DNA from: Methylotenera sp.
GTDB taxonomy: Bacteria > Pseudomonadota > Gammaproteobacteria > Burkholderiales > Methylophilaceae
DNA: 53,851 nt
Assembly (NCBI GenBank): GCA_021732405.1
Contig: JAKFVB010000075.1
Coordinates: forward strand, 1-53,851
Reading direction: 5' to 3'
Positions 1 to 8,890 of the stretch are shown in pieces. A program made the position numbers and the translations under genes. The notes under the pieces were generated by a model. It was not told where the DNA came from and ran no database searches. It saw only the letters and a program-made list of their open reading frames with translations. How positions within the stretch are numbered: position 1 is the stretch's first letter; every line of letters begins with the position of its first letter.

Positions 1-45
1 TAACCTATTCATTCAAAATTAATTTTTAATATTACTGCTAATCTC

Positions 46-912
46 ATGTTAAAAAAATCATTATTACAAATTTTTACACTGTTGTTTACAGCAAGTGTAA
101 CAACCTCACTAATCGCTGGAGAACGTTTACTGGCAACGGGTGGCGTGATGCAAATTGAAGGTTCTGCTGGCGGTGGATTAACACCTTGGGCATTAATTGC
201 AGGTTATGGTACGCGCGAAGAAACGGGCGCTTCGGCTTTTTACACACATGCCAAAACGAATGGCGGCTTTGAAATGAACTTAGCAGGAGTTGCTGTAGGT
301 TTCGACAATCGTGTCGAAATTTCATATGGTCACCAAAATTTTGGCTTAAGCGATACTGTACCAAACGAACATATTCGCATGCATACACTAGGCGCAAAAG
401 TACGTTTGTTTGGTGATGCAGTTTATGATCAAGACTCTTGGGTGCCTCAAGTTGCTGCAGGTGCACAAATTAAACACAATGTTGATTTTGATAAAGTACC
501 TAAAGCATTGGGGGCTGAGAGTGCAACTGGGGTTGACCTTTACCTATCTGCCACTAAACTGTATTTGGCGGCAATTGGTGGCAGAAACTTACTATTAAAT
601 CTTACTTTGCAAGCCACTAAAGCCAATCAGTTTGGCTTGCTGGGATTTGGCGGAGACAATCACGAAAAATATCAATTACAACCCGCGGCATCTGCTGCGT
701 TAATGCTGACAGATAACTTATTAATAGGTGCAGAATATCGTGCCAGACCCAATAATTTAAGCGTATTTAAAGAAGATGATGCAAAAGATATATTTATTGC
801 ATGGTTTCCAGTGAAATATTTATCGTTAACGGCTGCATATGTCGATTTAGGCAATATCGCCGATAAAGATAATCAAAGCGCTTGGTATCTTTCAGGTCAA
901 GTTTCTTTTTGA
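46..912 (+). CDS. DUF3034 family outer membrane protein
   Basis: A 288-residue exported protein. Residues 1-24 form a signal peptide (Lys-Lys, then a hydrophobic stretch ending near LIAG). The mature part opens with LLATGGVMQIEG and GGGLTPWALIAGYGTR, followed by alternating beta-rich segments including the VRLFGDAVYD motif. This pattern matches the DUF3034 family of putative outer membrane beta-barrels as I know it. The last residue is Phe, the usual C-terminal signature for barrel insertion. No substrate can be assigned. The ATG lacks a clear Shine-Dalgarno sequence, but it places the signal peptide correctly. The 3' end overlaps the end of convergent czcA by 16 bp, so the two genes share terminal codons on opposite strands. 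Confidence 0.8.
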   Translation: MLKKSLLQIFTLLFTASVTTSLIAGERLLATGGVMQIEGSAGGGLTPWALIAGYGTREETGASAFYTHAKTNGGFEMNLAGVAVGFDNRVEISYGHQNFGLSDTVPNEHIRMHTLGAKVRLFGDAVYDQDSWVPQVAAGAQIKHNVDFDKVPKALGAESATGVDLYLSATKLYLAAIGGRNLLLNLTLQATKANQFGLLGFGGDNHEKYQLQPAASAALMLTDNLLIGAEYRARPNNLSVFKEDDAKDIFIAWFPVKYLSLTAAYVDLGNIADKDNQSAWYLSGQVSF

Positions 913-3900
913 GAAAATAGACTATACAGCAAGGGCAATACCAGCAACGTTAATAGGGTAGATGAAAGCACGCCGCCAATCACTACCGTCGCTAATGGCC
1001 GTTGCACTTCCGCCCCCACCCCTGTGGCAATCGCCATTGGAATAAAGCCAAATGAGGCAACCAAAGCAGTCATCAAAATGGGGCGCAGTCTTGTTAAAGC
1101 GCCCTCTCGAATGGCTTCATTAAATGTACTACCTTCTGCCCGTAAATTATTAATAAACGTAATCATCACCAAACCGTTTAAAACGGCTACGCCAGATAAT
1201 GCGATAAAACCAACCCCTGCCGAGATTGAAAGCGGAATGTCTGTAAGCCATAGAGCAGTGACGCCACCTGTGAGCGCAAATGGAATGCCACTGAATACGA
1301 TTAAGCCATCTTTAAAATTGCCAAAAACGGCATAGAGCAACATAAATACAATGATTAACGCCAATGGAATAACGATTTTTAAGCGGTCAGCGGCAGATTG
1401 CAATTGCTTAAATGTGCCACCCCACTCCAGCCAATTGCCTGCGGGTATTTTTACAACTGTGGCAATACCTGCTTGTGCTTCTGCCACAAACGAACCTATA
1501 TCGCGATTGCGCACATTGGCAGTCACTACCACGTTACGCTTACCATTGGCTCGACTAAACTGGTTGGCACCTTGTGCAACATCCAGGCTGGCGAGCTCAT
1601 TTAAACGCATATAAGTGGCGGTATTATTCACGTTAAGTTTGATTGGTAAACGCTCTAACATCGCTGTATCCAAGCGCTGTGCTTCATCTAAACGCACTAC
1701 AATATCAAAACGCCTATCGCCATCATATACAGCGCCAGCTTGTGCGCCGTTCATGGCAATACTCACCGCCGTTTGAATATCTGCCATGTTCACACCTAAA
1801 CGGGCAATTTTTTCGCGATTGATATTCACGGTTAACACTGGCAAACCCGTTGTCTGCTCTACTTTCACATCGGCGTTACCTGGGGTTTTTTCTAGCACTT
1901 TGGCAATTTGTTCAGCCGTTTCGGTCATACTTTCTAAATCATCACCAAACACTTTTACTGCCACATCGCTGCGCACGCCAGAAATAAGCTCATTGAAACG
2001 CATTTGTATTGGCTGGGTAAATTCATAATTATTACCTGGCACTTTAGCCACAGCTGCCTGAATTTGAGCAATTAATGCATTTTTACTTAAACTTGAATCT
2101 GGCCATTCTGCTCTTGGCTTTAGCATCACAAAAGTATCTGCTACGCTTGGCGGCATGGGGTCAGTCGCGATTTCTGCTGTACCTAGCTTGGCATACACTC
2201 TTTGTACTTGTGGGAATTTTTTAATGGTTTTTTCCAGCTCTTCCTGCATACCCACTGCTTGGCTTAAGCTGGTGCCAGGGATGCGTAAAGCATGCAAAGC
2301 AATATCGCCCTCATCTAAACTTGGGACAAACTCACTGCCCATACGCGTTAGCAATAGGCCGCTTAATACCACAGCTGTTATTGCTAGCGTCAGCACTACT
2401 GCTTTATTGACTAATGTCCAATCTAACACGGGGGTGTAGATTTTTTTTGCCCACCGCATCGCCTTATTTTCTTTTTCTTCCACGCGCCCAGTCACAAACA
2501 GCGCGATGGCGGCTGGAATAAAAGTCACCGAAACAATCATTGCCGCAATTAGCGCAATCACCACTGTAAATGCCATGGGGTGGAACATTTTTCCCTCAAC
2601 GCCTGTGAGTGCAAAAATAGGCAAATATACCGCCATAATAATCAGCTGACCGTAAATAAGTGGTCGCCTTGCTTCACGCGCGGCTAAGAACACTTCTGCG
2701 AATCGCTCTTGCCTTGTTAAATTACGCCCAACCATTTGTTGGCTGTGTGCTAGACGGCGCATGGCGTTCTCTACAATGACCACTGCACCATCAATAATAA
2801 TGCCAAAATCCAGCGCACCTAAACTCATTAAGTTGGCACTGATTTTGTTGGATACCATGCCTGTAAACGTCATTAACATAGCAAGAGGAATCACGCACAT
2901 AGTAATAATGGCAGCGCGAATATTGCCCAAAAATATAAACAAGATGGCAATGACTAACAATGCGCCCTCTATTAGATTTTTTTTAACTGTATTTATCGCC
3001 TTATCAATCAAAATAGTACGGTCGTAAACAGTGTTGGCGGTAATACCCGCCGGCAATGTTTTGTTCACTTCTGCCAGCCTTGTTGCAATAGCTTGAGAAA
3101 CGCTACGACTATTCTCACCCAATAGCATAAATACTGTTCCTAGCACGACTTCTTCACCATTCATGGTGGCTGCACCAGTACGTAAATCGCTACTAATAGA
3201 AACTTTTGCGACATCTTGAATGCGAATAGGCGTGCCATTACGTGTATCCAACACCACATTACCAAGTGCATTTAACGCAAAGTGTTGATTTTTATCATTT
3301 GCTACTATTTGGCCTGGAACTCGGATTAAGTATTGCTCACCTAACTTTTCAATATAACCCGCACCTTGGTTATCTGTATTTTTTGCTAATGCGCTTAAAA
3401 TATCACTGAGCGTTAATCCATAACTCACGAGCGCATCTAAATTTGGTGCCACTTGAAATTGTTTGCTATACCCGCCAACAGTATTAATCTCTGTAACACC
3501 AGGCACATTACGCAGTTGCGGCTTAATAATCCAATCTTGTACTTCACGTAAATCCATCGCCGTATAAGGTGTGCCATCTGGCTTCAGTGCGCCAGGCTTG
3601 GCAGACACCGTCCACATGAAAATCTCGCCTAAGCCAGTAGCAGTCGGCCCCATTTCAGAGACAATACCTATTGGCAATTTTTCTTTTACCTGCGCAATAC
3701 GTTCGGCTACTAATTGGCGCGCAAAATAAATATCGGTGCCTTCTTTAAACACCACGGTCACTTGCGATAAGCCATAACGCGAAATTGAGCGTGTTTCTTC
3801 TAAATCAGGCAATCCGGCCATCGCCGTTTCTACTGGGTAAGTAATGCGCTGTTCGGTTTCTAGCGGCGAGTAGCCAGGCGCTGAGGAGTTAATTTGTACT

Positions 3901-4100
3901 TGTACATTGGTAATATCAGGCACCGCGTCAATCGGCAATAGTTGATAGCTTACAAACCCCATTATAGCCACACCCAAACTAACCAGCATCACCAGCCAGC
4001 GTTGATGAATACAAAATTGGATAAGCTTTTCAAAAAGACCTTTGGCTTCATTACCAGCGCTTGAGATTTCAGTGCTTATATTTTCAGTCTTAATGGTCAT
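897..4100 (-). CDS. czcA: CzcA-type heavy-metal RND efflux pump inner membrane subunit
   Basis: A 1067-residue RND transporter of the heavy-metal efflux class, the proton-driven pump of a tripartite Me2+ exporter. It has the expected layout: an N-terminal transmembrane helix (about 34-54), a large periplasmic porter domain, a helix bundle near 375-560, a second periplasmic loop and a C-terminal bundle. The TM4 motif DFGIIIDGAVVIVEN places Asp431, Asp437 and Glu444 with the spacing of the proton-relay and metal residues of CzcA (D402, D408, E415 in Cupriavidus), which favours Zn/Co/Cd over Cu/Ag. Its start overlaps the czcB stop by 11 bp, implying translational coupling. The exact metal cannot be read from sequence. 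Confidence 0.93.
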   Translation of the reverse strand: MTIKTENISTEISSAGNEAKGLFEKLIQFCIHQRWLVMLVSLGVAIMGFVSYQLLPIDAVPDITNVQVQINSSAPGYSPLETEQRITYPVETAMAGLPDLEETRSISRYGLSQVTVVFKEGTDIYFARQLVAERIAQVKEKLPIGIVSEMGPTATGLGEIFMWTVSAKPGALKPDGTPYTAMDLREVQDWIIKPQLRNVPGVTEINTVGGYSKQFQVAPNLDALVSYGLTLSDILSALAKNTDNQGAGYIEKLGEQYLIRVPGQIVANDKNQHFALNALGNVVLDTRNGTPIRIQDVAKVSISSDLRTGAATMNGEEVVLGTVFMLLGENSRSVSQAIATRLAEVNKTLPAGITANTVYDRTILIDKAINTVKKNLIEGALLVIAILFIFLGNIRAAIITMCVIPLAMLMTFTGMVSNKISANLMSLGALDFGIIIDGAVVIVENAMRRLAHSQQMVGRNLTRQERFAEVFLAAREARRPLIYGQLIIMAVYLPIFALTGVEGKMFHPMAFTVVIALIAAMIVSVTFIPAAIALFVTGRVEEKENKAMRWAKKIYTPVLDWTLVNKAVVLTLAITAVVLSGLLLTRMGSEFVPSLDEGDIALHALRIPGTSLSQAVGMQEELEKTIKKFPQVQRVYAKLGTAEIATDPMPPSVADTFVMLKPRAEWPDSSLSKNALIAQIQAAVAKVPGNNYEFTQPIQMRFNELISGVRSDVAVKVFGDDLESMTETAEQIAKVLEKTPGNADVKVEQTTGLPVLTVNINREKIARLGVNMADIQTAVSIAMNGAQAGAVYDGDRRFDIVVRLDEAQRLDTAMLERLPIKLNVNNTATYMRLNELASLDVAQGANQFSRANGKRNVVVTANVRNRDIGSFVAEAQAGIATVVKIPAGNWLEWGGTFKQLQSAADRLKIVIPLALIIVFMLLYAVFGNFKDGLIVFSGIPFALTGGVTALWLTDIPLSISAGVGFIALSGVAVLNGLVMITFINNLRAEGSTFNEAIREGALTRLRPILMTALVASFGFIPMAIATGVGAEVQRPLATVVIGGVLSSTLLTLLVLPLLYSLFSQKET

Positions 4101-5634
4101 GACTTGCTCCTGCTTTACCTAACTCTGCTTTGACGACAAAGCTATTACCTGCCGCGTATTGTTCGCCTGCGTTTATTCCAGAAAGCACTTCCACATATTT
4201 GCTATCACGACGTCCCAACTCAACAGGCCTAGCTTCAAAAGCATCCCCATAGCGGCCAAATACCACATCGCCATATTGCAAGGTTTGCAAAGCCTCTAAA
4301 GAAACGGCGAGTGGCACAGTGACCTCGTCTGCTACTAAATCAATATTGACGGGCAAACCAACTAACCAATTTTGCTTGATGTTGGGAATAACGACGCGTG
4401 CGATTGCAGTTCTGCTTTGTAAATCAACCAATGGGGCGATATAAGTAATCGTACCCTCTGTATTTTGCTCAAAAGAAGAAGCGCGTACTGTGACTTTTTG
4501 TCCTGTTTTTACTAAACCCAAATCTTTAATGGGGATATGCATTTCAGCCCATATCGTATTTAAATCTGCCACTTCGAACATCATTTGTGTTAACTCCAGC
4601 ACCTGGCCCGTTGCCACATTCTTGCGCGTAATCACACCATTAATCGGTGCTTTTAAGGTATAGCGCGAACCGCTACCGCCGCTAACGCCCATGCTGGCCA
4701 ACCTTTGCTGTTGCTGTGTTAATTCAATTTGCGCCAACTGCAAATCATTTTTAGCAGCAAGGTAATCTTGTTCGGCCGATATTTTTTCACGCCACAAGCT
4801 CTCCTCTCGCGCTAGAGTTGTTTTGGCAAGATTCAATCGTTGTTGCGCTGCCGATAAATCAGCGCGATTTTCTGCCACTGCTATGCTGGAAATCACTGCC
4901 AATGTTTGGCCTTTTGCGACTGTGTCGCCCACATTTGCTGTGACACTTTCTGCAATACCTGTCATGCGCGGCAATACCTGCACTGCTTTATCTGCATCTA
5001 ATTTAATTTCACCCAGTAAACGCAAATTAGTTTGAATGCGCGCAGGTGCGGCCGTTAATACCTCAATCGCATTATGCTTAAGCTGTTCTTCAGTTAACAC
5101 CACTCTTGCTTCTACTTGGTCATAATTAAATTGATGTGTTTTATCTGCATGCGTTGCCTGAATAGCCACTTTAAAAGAATGTGGCTCTTCAACAGTGATT
5201 GTTGAAGTGAAATATTCATTCTCAGGCGACAATTTAAATAATTGTGGCTGACGACCTAATCGCGTTAGGGTTAAACTCACCACAGTGCTATTACCAGCTA
5301 AAGGCTTGTTATTTTCATAGGCATAAATCCTAAATTGCGGTGGCTGATTTTGCTCAAAAATTGTTACCTCCAGCGCAAGGTCACGATCCCTAAACAACTT
5401 GCCGCCATGCGGACCTTTCTCACTTTCTGTTGCCAATTCCGCATGATCATGATCTTCCGATGCAGATTCATTTTGCTGATTCACACCCGCTGGCTCCATG
5501 TGTTCGGCATGTTTATCTGCTATCGCTTTAGTTTTATCTGAGCTTAAAATTAAACCAGCCAGAATAATGCCAACAGCAACAATCGCCAAGATAAGCAACC
5601 ATTGTTTATGGTTATATTTGTTTAAAATTTGCAT
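4090..5634 (-). CDS. czcB: CzcB-type periplasmic adaptor (membrane fusion) subunit
   Basis: A 514-residue membrane fusion protein linking CzcA to the outer membrane channel. A membrane anchor (about 13-31) is followed by a His/Asp/Glu-rich segment (about 41-78, with KHAEH, EDHDHAE and GPHGGK), a likely metal-binding extension as in other CzcB proteins. Next come a small beta domain, a lipoyl/barrel-sandwich part around a coiled-coil hairpin (ADLSAAQQRLNLAKTTLARE) and a C-terminal beta-barrel. The protein ends in HDH. It starts 3 bp after czcC, with a GGAG ribosome site inside the end of czcC, and overlaps czcA, so the three are one operon. Confidence 0.92.
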   Translation of the reverse strand: MQILNKYNHKQWLLILAIVAVGIILAGLILSSDKTKAIADKHAEHMEPAGVNQQNESASEDHDHAELATESEKGPHGGKLFRDRDLALEVTIFEQNQPPQFRIYAYENNKPLAGNSTVVSLTLTRLGRQPQLFKLSPENEYFTSTITVEEPHSFKVAIQATHADKTHQFNYDQVEARVVLTEEQLKHNAIEVLTAAPARIQTNLRLLGEIKLDADKAVQVLPRMTGIAESVTANVGDTVAKGQTLAVISSIAVAENRADLSAAQQRLNLAKTTLAREESLWREKISAEQDYLAAKNDLQLAQIELTQQQQRLASMGVSGGSGSRYTLKAPINGVITRKNVATGQVLELTQMMFEVADLNTIWAEMHIPIKDLGLVKTGQKVTVRASSFEQNTEGTITYIAPLVDLQSRTAIARVVIPNIKQNWLVGLPVNIDLVADEVTVPLAVSLEALQTLQYGDVVFGRYGDAFEARPVELGRRDSKYVEVLSGINAGEQYAAGNSFVVKAELGKAGASHDH

Positions 5635-5637
5635 GAT

Positions 5638-6933
5638 TTACTCCAGACTCTTGTGGATTGGATGATGGATGACATCACCTAAAATACGCTCAATCTCTGC
5701 CACTGCAAGATGTACTTCTAGCAAGGTCTGTATATATTGAGACTTGGCTTGACCCAAGGTGCGTTGCGCATCGAGCACATCTAAAAAGTTGAATTTTCCA
5801 GCAGAAAAACCTTTAGTTGCCGCTTCAAAAGCACTTTGTGCGCCAGGTAATATTTCTGTTTTTAACGATTCAGTCGCCTGTTTAGCCGCCTGCAATCGGG
5901 CATATTGGCTAGATAACTCTGCTGAAAGTTGATTTTTTAAAGCGATTAATGCATCTTGCGCCTTATATTGGCGACCCACTGCTTCCTGTAAATTACCTTG
6001 ATTTCGATCAAACACTGGAATCGGAATAGATATACCGAATAGCGCTTGATTTAAGCCACCTAACTCTTGGTTATTTACTACACCTGCACTTATGGTTATG
6101 TTAGGCGTTGCCTTACTGCGCTCAATACTGGTCAACGCACTGCGCGTATCAATTTCAATTTTTGCTAATTTAATTGCAGGTGCAGTCTCTAACATTACAG
6201 ACAATTCATTTAAAGCGGCCACATCAGGAATCATGGTGACTGACCCTTGTGCACGCTCAAATGTAGGCAATGTGCTGCCCCAGAGCGCAGCCAAGCGATT
6301 GCGGCTGTTAGCTAACTGCAGATTAGCCTGAACCAGCTCAATTTTGGCACTAGCTTCTGCTATTTTGGATTTAGTCTCTTCTACAGGCGCACTCTTGCCA
6401 GCTTTGACGCGCTTACTAGCCGCATCTAGCGCTAAATTTGCAATTTCAAGTGAAGATTTAGCAAGACTCAATCGCTCTTGTGCGATTAACACCTCGTAAA
6501 AAGCCGTCACTACATTGGCATGAATCTCTGTTTTTTTGCTTTCCAAACCTGCACTAGCTTGATTATAAAAAGAATCCGCTGCATCAATTCTGGCTTGCCG
6601 CTTATTACCAAGCTCAATTTCTTGATTCAGTTGCAAAAAAGTTTGCCTATTTGCACTGCGCGTATCTTGAATTGAAGTAGAAATAGACGGATTAGGGCGA
6701 ATGGCAGCTTGTGTTTTCACACCCTCAACCGCCTCTCTTTCGCGCATTGCAACTGCAATTTCAGGGTTAGCGTTCAGCGCTAGATTTAACGCTTCTTGCA
6801 AGGTAATTTCAGCCGCAGGTTTTTGAATGTCTGCAGAGATTGCTGCGTGAGCAATTGGCACTACAAGTAACAGTGTAATAAATACAGTTTTAATGCCTGA
6901 CTTAAGGCAATTAAGGCGCAATAATGATTGCAT
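5638..6933 (-). CDS. czcC: CzcC-type outer membrane efflux channel (TolC family)
   Basis: A 431-residue outer membrane factor. A signal peptide (about 1-30, ending PIAHA) precedes two repeated outer-membrane-efflux-protein halves rich in long Ala/Gln/Glu helices, for example LQEALNLALNANPEIAVA in the first and the GLNQALFGISIPIPVF and NQGNLQEA region in the second. The length is normal for CzcC/CusC-like channels. An AGGAG site lies just upstream of the ATG. It is the first structural gene of czcCBA and would form the exit duct of the metal pump. A stem-loop sits in the 72-bp gap separating it from the small upstream gene. Confidence 0.9.
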   Translation of the reverse strand: MQSLLRLNCLKSGIKTVFITLLLVVPIAHAAISADIQKPAAEITLQEALNLALNANPEIAVAMREREAVEGVKTQAAIRPNPSISTSIQDTRSANRQTFLQLNQEIELGNKRQARIDAADSFYNQASAGLESKKTEIHANVVTAFYEVLIAQERLSLAKSSLEIANLALDAASKRVKAGKSAPVEETKSKIAEASAKIELVQANLQLANSRNRLAALWGSTLPTFERAQGSVTMIPDVAALNELSVMLETAPAIKLAKIEIDTRSALTSIERSKATPNITISAGVVNNQELGGLNQALFGISIPIPVFDRNQGNLQEAVGRQYKAQDALIALKNQLSAELSSQYARLQAAKQATESLKTEILPGAQSAFEAATKGFSAGKFNFLDVLDAQRTLGQAKSQYIQTLLEVHLAVAEIERILGDVIHHPIHKSLE

Positions 6934-6956
6934 GGTGCTCTCCTAATTTCATATAA

Positions 6957-6990
6957 AACCATTTAGCATAGCCACGCTATGCATTTGGTT
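6957..6990 (-). promoter_or_regulatory. stem-loop between the small czc leader gene and czcC
   Basis: A perfect 7-bp stem, GCATAGC/GCTATGC (6966-6972 with 6976-6982) around a 3-nt loop, is extended by an outer 5-bp stem, AACCA/TGGTT. On the minus strand it is followed by a weak T-rich stretch (TTTTATATG). It could be a partial terminator or an mRNA-processing element that sets czcC levels relative to the small upstream gene. Function is inferred from position only. Confidence 0.45.
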
Positions 6991-7005
6991 AAAAATCTGC
7001 TGAAA

Positions 7006-7416
7006 TTAGAAGCGCGGTGGTGCGCGTGGGGCAGGAAGCCGTCGTCTTGAGGAACTACAAGGTATGAAACTTAGAGATGAATAGCGCTTTGAAGTGCATC
7101 GTAAAGCAACCGCAAAGCATATATAAGCCAACAATGCGCAAAGCACATCTGAGGCCAAAACCGGATTGAAATCTTGTTTAATACCAGAAGCAACTAGTAC
7201 GGTATGAGAAGTGTGGTCTGCATTTGACACAACGTGACTTGCAAAATCACCAGAAAAATCAGTTAACTCCTCATACTCACTACCAATATGAAAACCCGAC
7301 TCTTGAATCGGATGTTCCGCATCTAAATGCGCATGGATAAACGGTTGCAATGCTTGCAACACTGCAAAGCAATATGCAATTGCCAGCGTAACCCATTTTA
7401 TTTTATTGAATCTCAT
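7006..7416 (-). CDS. small membrane protein heading the czc operon (CzcI-like position)
   Basis: A 136-residue protein of unknown function that I cannot place in a family with certainty. It has an N-terminal hydrophobic segment (about 10-27), a His/Asp/Glu-containing stretch right after it (IHAHLDAEH, later ADHTSH), a second hydrophobic segment (about 88-106) and a basic, Pro-rich tail ending APRAPPRF. Small His-bearing proteins often precede czcCBA-type operons (for example CzcI), and the strand and spacing here fit that role: metal sensing or modulation in the periplasm or membrane. It begins 58 bp after the 3' end of ssrA on the same strand. No good ribosome site is visible. Confidence 0.6.
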   Translation of the reverse strand: MRFNKIKWVTLAIAYCFAVLQALQPFIHAHLDAEHPIQESGFHIGSEYEELTDFSGDFASHVVSNADHTSHTVLVASGIKQDFNPVLASDVLCALLAYICFAVALRCTSKRYSSLSFIPCSSSRRRLPAPRAPPRF

Positions 7417-7474
7417 TTATTCGTTTAATATCAATTCTTTAATCAAATAAAAAAACAACTAAATCACTTATATT

Positions 7475-7842
7475 TGGTGGAGATGGGGGGAATCGAACCC
7501 CCGTCCGCAAATCCTCCACAGACAGTTCTACATACTTAGCCTTGTTGTTTAATTTAATCTGCACCACACCAACAGACAAGCGGTGTGCAGACGAGCTACC
7601 TTAAGGTTAATTCTACGCTAAGTAACCCAACGTAAAACGTATCCCGTGTGTATGACACTGCGTATGAGTTACCCCAATCCAACCCACGGGAGAGCTGGTG
7701 CAGCGTCCAACCGGTCTTAAGCGGCTAGAGAGTAAGTTTCGTCGTTTGCGACTATACTTGTTTCAGCTGTATTTACGAGGTAATCTGAGCCTCGGTATGC
7801 CCTGCACTGCTTTGTAACCCACGTCGAAACCGGGTCATCCCC
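7475..7842 (-). ncRNA. ssrA: tmRNA (ssrA)
   Basis: Transfer-messenger RNA, which with SmpB rescues stalled ribosomes and tags the nascent chain. On the minus strand the 5' end GGGGATG pairs with CATCTCC just before ACCA at the 3' end (7-bp acceptor with one G-U), and the T-arm GGGGGTTCGATTCCCCC is present. The resume codon GCA is at 7749 and the tag frame (7749 down to 7717) reads ANDETYSLAA then TAA. The betaproteobacterial tag I know is ANDETYALAA, so this one has Ser for Ala at position 7 while keeping the LAA degradation end. The total of 368 nt is normal. smpB lies just upstream on the same strand. Confidence 0.96.
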
Positions 7843-7854
7843 AAAACAAATTGC

Positions 7855-7860
7855 ATTATA
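7855..7860 (-). promoter_or_regulatory. ssrA -10 element
   Basis: TATAAT on the minus strand, 12 nt before the mature 5' end of tmRNA, in the smpB-ssrA gap. A start a few nt upstream of 7842, followed by RNase P trimming, would be normal for ssrA. No clear -35 is seen. Confidence 0.45.
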
Positions 7861-7912
7861 CACCTTTGAGATTACGCAACTTATAAAGTTTCAATGCATT
7901 TACTTACGAATG

Positions 7913-8362
7913 TTATTTATTATGCGAACGCATAATCCTGCCTTTTTCGCGCTCCCAATCTCTAGCTTTTTCGGTATCGCGTTTGTCGTGTTGCTTTTTG
8001 CCCTTGGCTAAGCCAATTTGCACTTTGACGCGGCCTTTTGAAAAATGCATATCCAGCGGCACAATGGTGTAGCCTGCGCGGTCGACTTTTTCAATCAGCT
8101 TGATGATTTCTTCGTTATGTAACAATAATTTACGGGTGCGAATCGCATCTGGTCGAATATGCGTAGAGGCAGCCCCTAAAGGCGTAACGTGACAGCCGAT
8201 GATATAAATTTCACCGCGCTGGATAATGACATAGGCTTCTTTAAGATTCACGCGATTATCGCGAATCGCTTTTACTTCCCAGCCTTCTAATACGATTCCA
8301 GCTTCGTATTTATCTTCAATAAAATAATCGAAAAAAGCTTTTTTGTTTTGGGCGATGCTCAT
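7913..8362 (-). CDS. smpB: SsrA-binding protein SmpB
   Basis: A 149-residue protein that binds the tRNA-like domain of tmRNA and delivers it to stalled ribosomes. Family marks are visible: [29 protein letters not shown] at the N-terminus, the OB-fold core ([10 protein letters not shown]) and the basic C-terminal tail [20 protein letters not shown], which becomes helical in the ribosomal mRNA channel. The length is normal for the family. It lies 70 bp upstream of ssrA on the same strand and is divergent from ratA, 76 bp away. The arrangement suggests separate promoters, since ssrA has its own -10 element. Confidence 0.96.
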   Translation of the reverse strand: MSIAQNKKAFFDYFIEDKYEAGIVLEGWEVKAIRDNRVNLKEAYVIIQRGEIYIIGCHVTPLGAASTHIRPDAIRTRKLLLHNEEIIKLIEKVDRAGYTIVPLDMHFSKGRVKVQIGLAKGKKQHDKRDTEKARDWEREKGRIMRSHNK

Positions 8363-8400
8363 GTTGCTGATATTTAGTTGGTTATGACTTAAAATAGTAT

Positions 8401-8429
8401 TTTACGCTAGTATTGATGTGGATTATAAA
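8401..8429 (+). promoter_or_regulatory. ratA sigma-70 promoter, possibly giving a near-leaderless mRNA
   Basis: TTTACG (8401-8406) and TATAAA (8424-8429) are separated by exactly 17 bp. Transcription would be expected to start at about 8436-8437, only 2-3 nt before the ratA ATG at 8439, and no Shine-Dalgarno sequence is visible. Confidence 0.5.
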
Positions 8430-8438
8430 TCTTAAAAT

Positions 8439-8888
8439 ATGAATGTCGTTCAAAAAACCGTGTTGGTGATGCATTCCGCCGAGCAAATGTATGCGCTGGT
8501 AGACGCGGTGGAAGACTATCCACAATTTTTGCCTTGGTGTGGCGGTGTGGACTTATTAGAACGCACCGATACCAAAACAAGCGCGACTTTGCATATTAAT
8601 TATCATGGCATTAAACAACATTTTACTACGGTCAATAATAAGACGTTTCCGCATAGCATGGACATTCAATTAAAAGATGGGCCATTTAAACATTTGGATG
8701 GAAGCTGGCAGTTTATTGCACTGCGTGCTGATGCCTGCAAAATTGAGTTTAAACTGAATTACGAATTTGCCAATGGCTTTTTAGAGAGAATCATTGCGCC
8801 CGTATTTAGCCATATTGCCAATACGTTTGTAGATGGCTTTGTGGCGCGCGCAGATAAAGTTTTTATGAATAAAAAAGAAAGTAATTAG
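8439..8888 (+). CDS. ratA: RatA/Coq10-type START-domain protein
   Basis: A 149-residue SRPBCC/START-fold protein. The opening VQKTVLVMHSAEQMYALVDAVEDYPQFLPWC is typical of the bacterial Coq10 homologue RatA, as is the C-terminal helix FANGFLERIIAPVFSHIANTFVDGFVARA. E. coli RatA was described as a toxin that blocks 70S ribosome association; the fold and eukaryotic Coq10 homology suggest quinone binding, so its physiological role is debated. It sits next to smpB (divergent) and 2 bp upstream of rnfH, the widely conserved smpB-ratA-rnfH arrangement. Confidence 0.9.
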   Translation: MNVVQKTVLVMHSAEQMYALVDAVEDYPQFLPWCGGVDLLERTDTKTSATLHINYHGIKQHFTTVNNKTFPHSMDIQLKDGPFKHLDGSWQFIALRADACKIEFKLNYEFANGFLERIIAPVFSHIANTFVDGFVARADKVFMNKKESN

Positions 8889-8890
8889 AG

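Noticed and set aside
1024..3027. Several plus-strand ORFs of 68-103 codons inside czcA
   Set aside because: They lie antisense to a fully conserved RND transporter, lack ribosome sites and have no recognisable protein features.
7475..7510. A tRNA gene suggested by the T-arm and CCA end
   Set aside because: The acceptor and T-arm belong to the tmRNA; the tag frame and the pairing 5' end are present.
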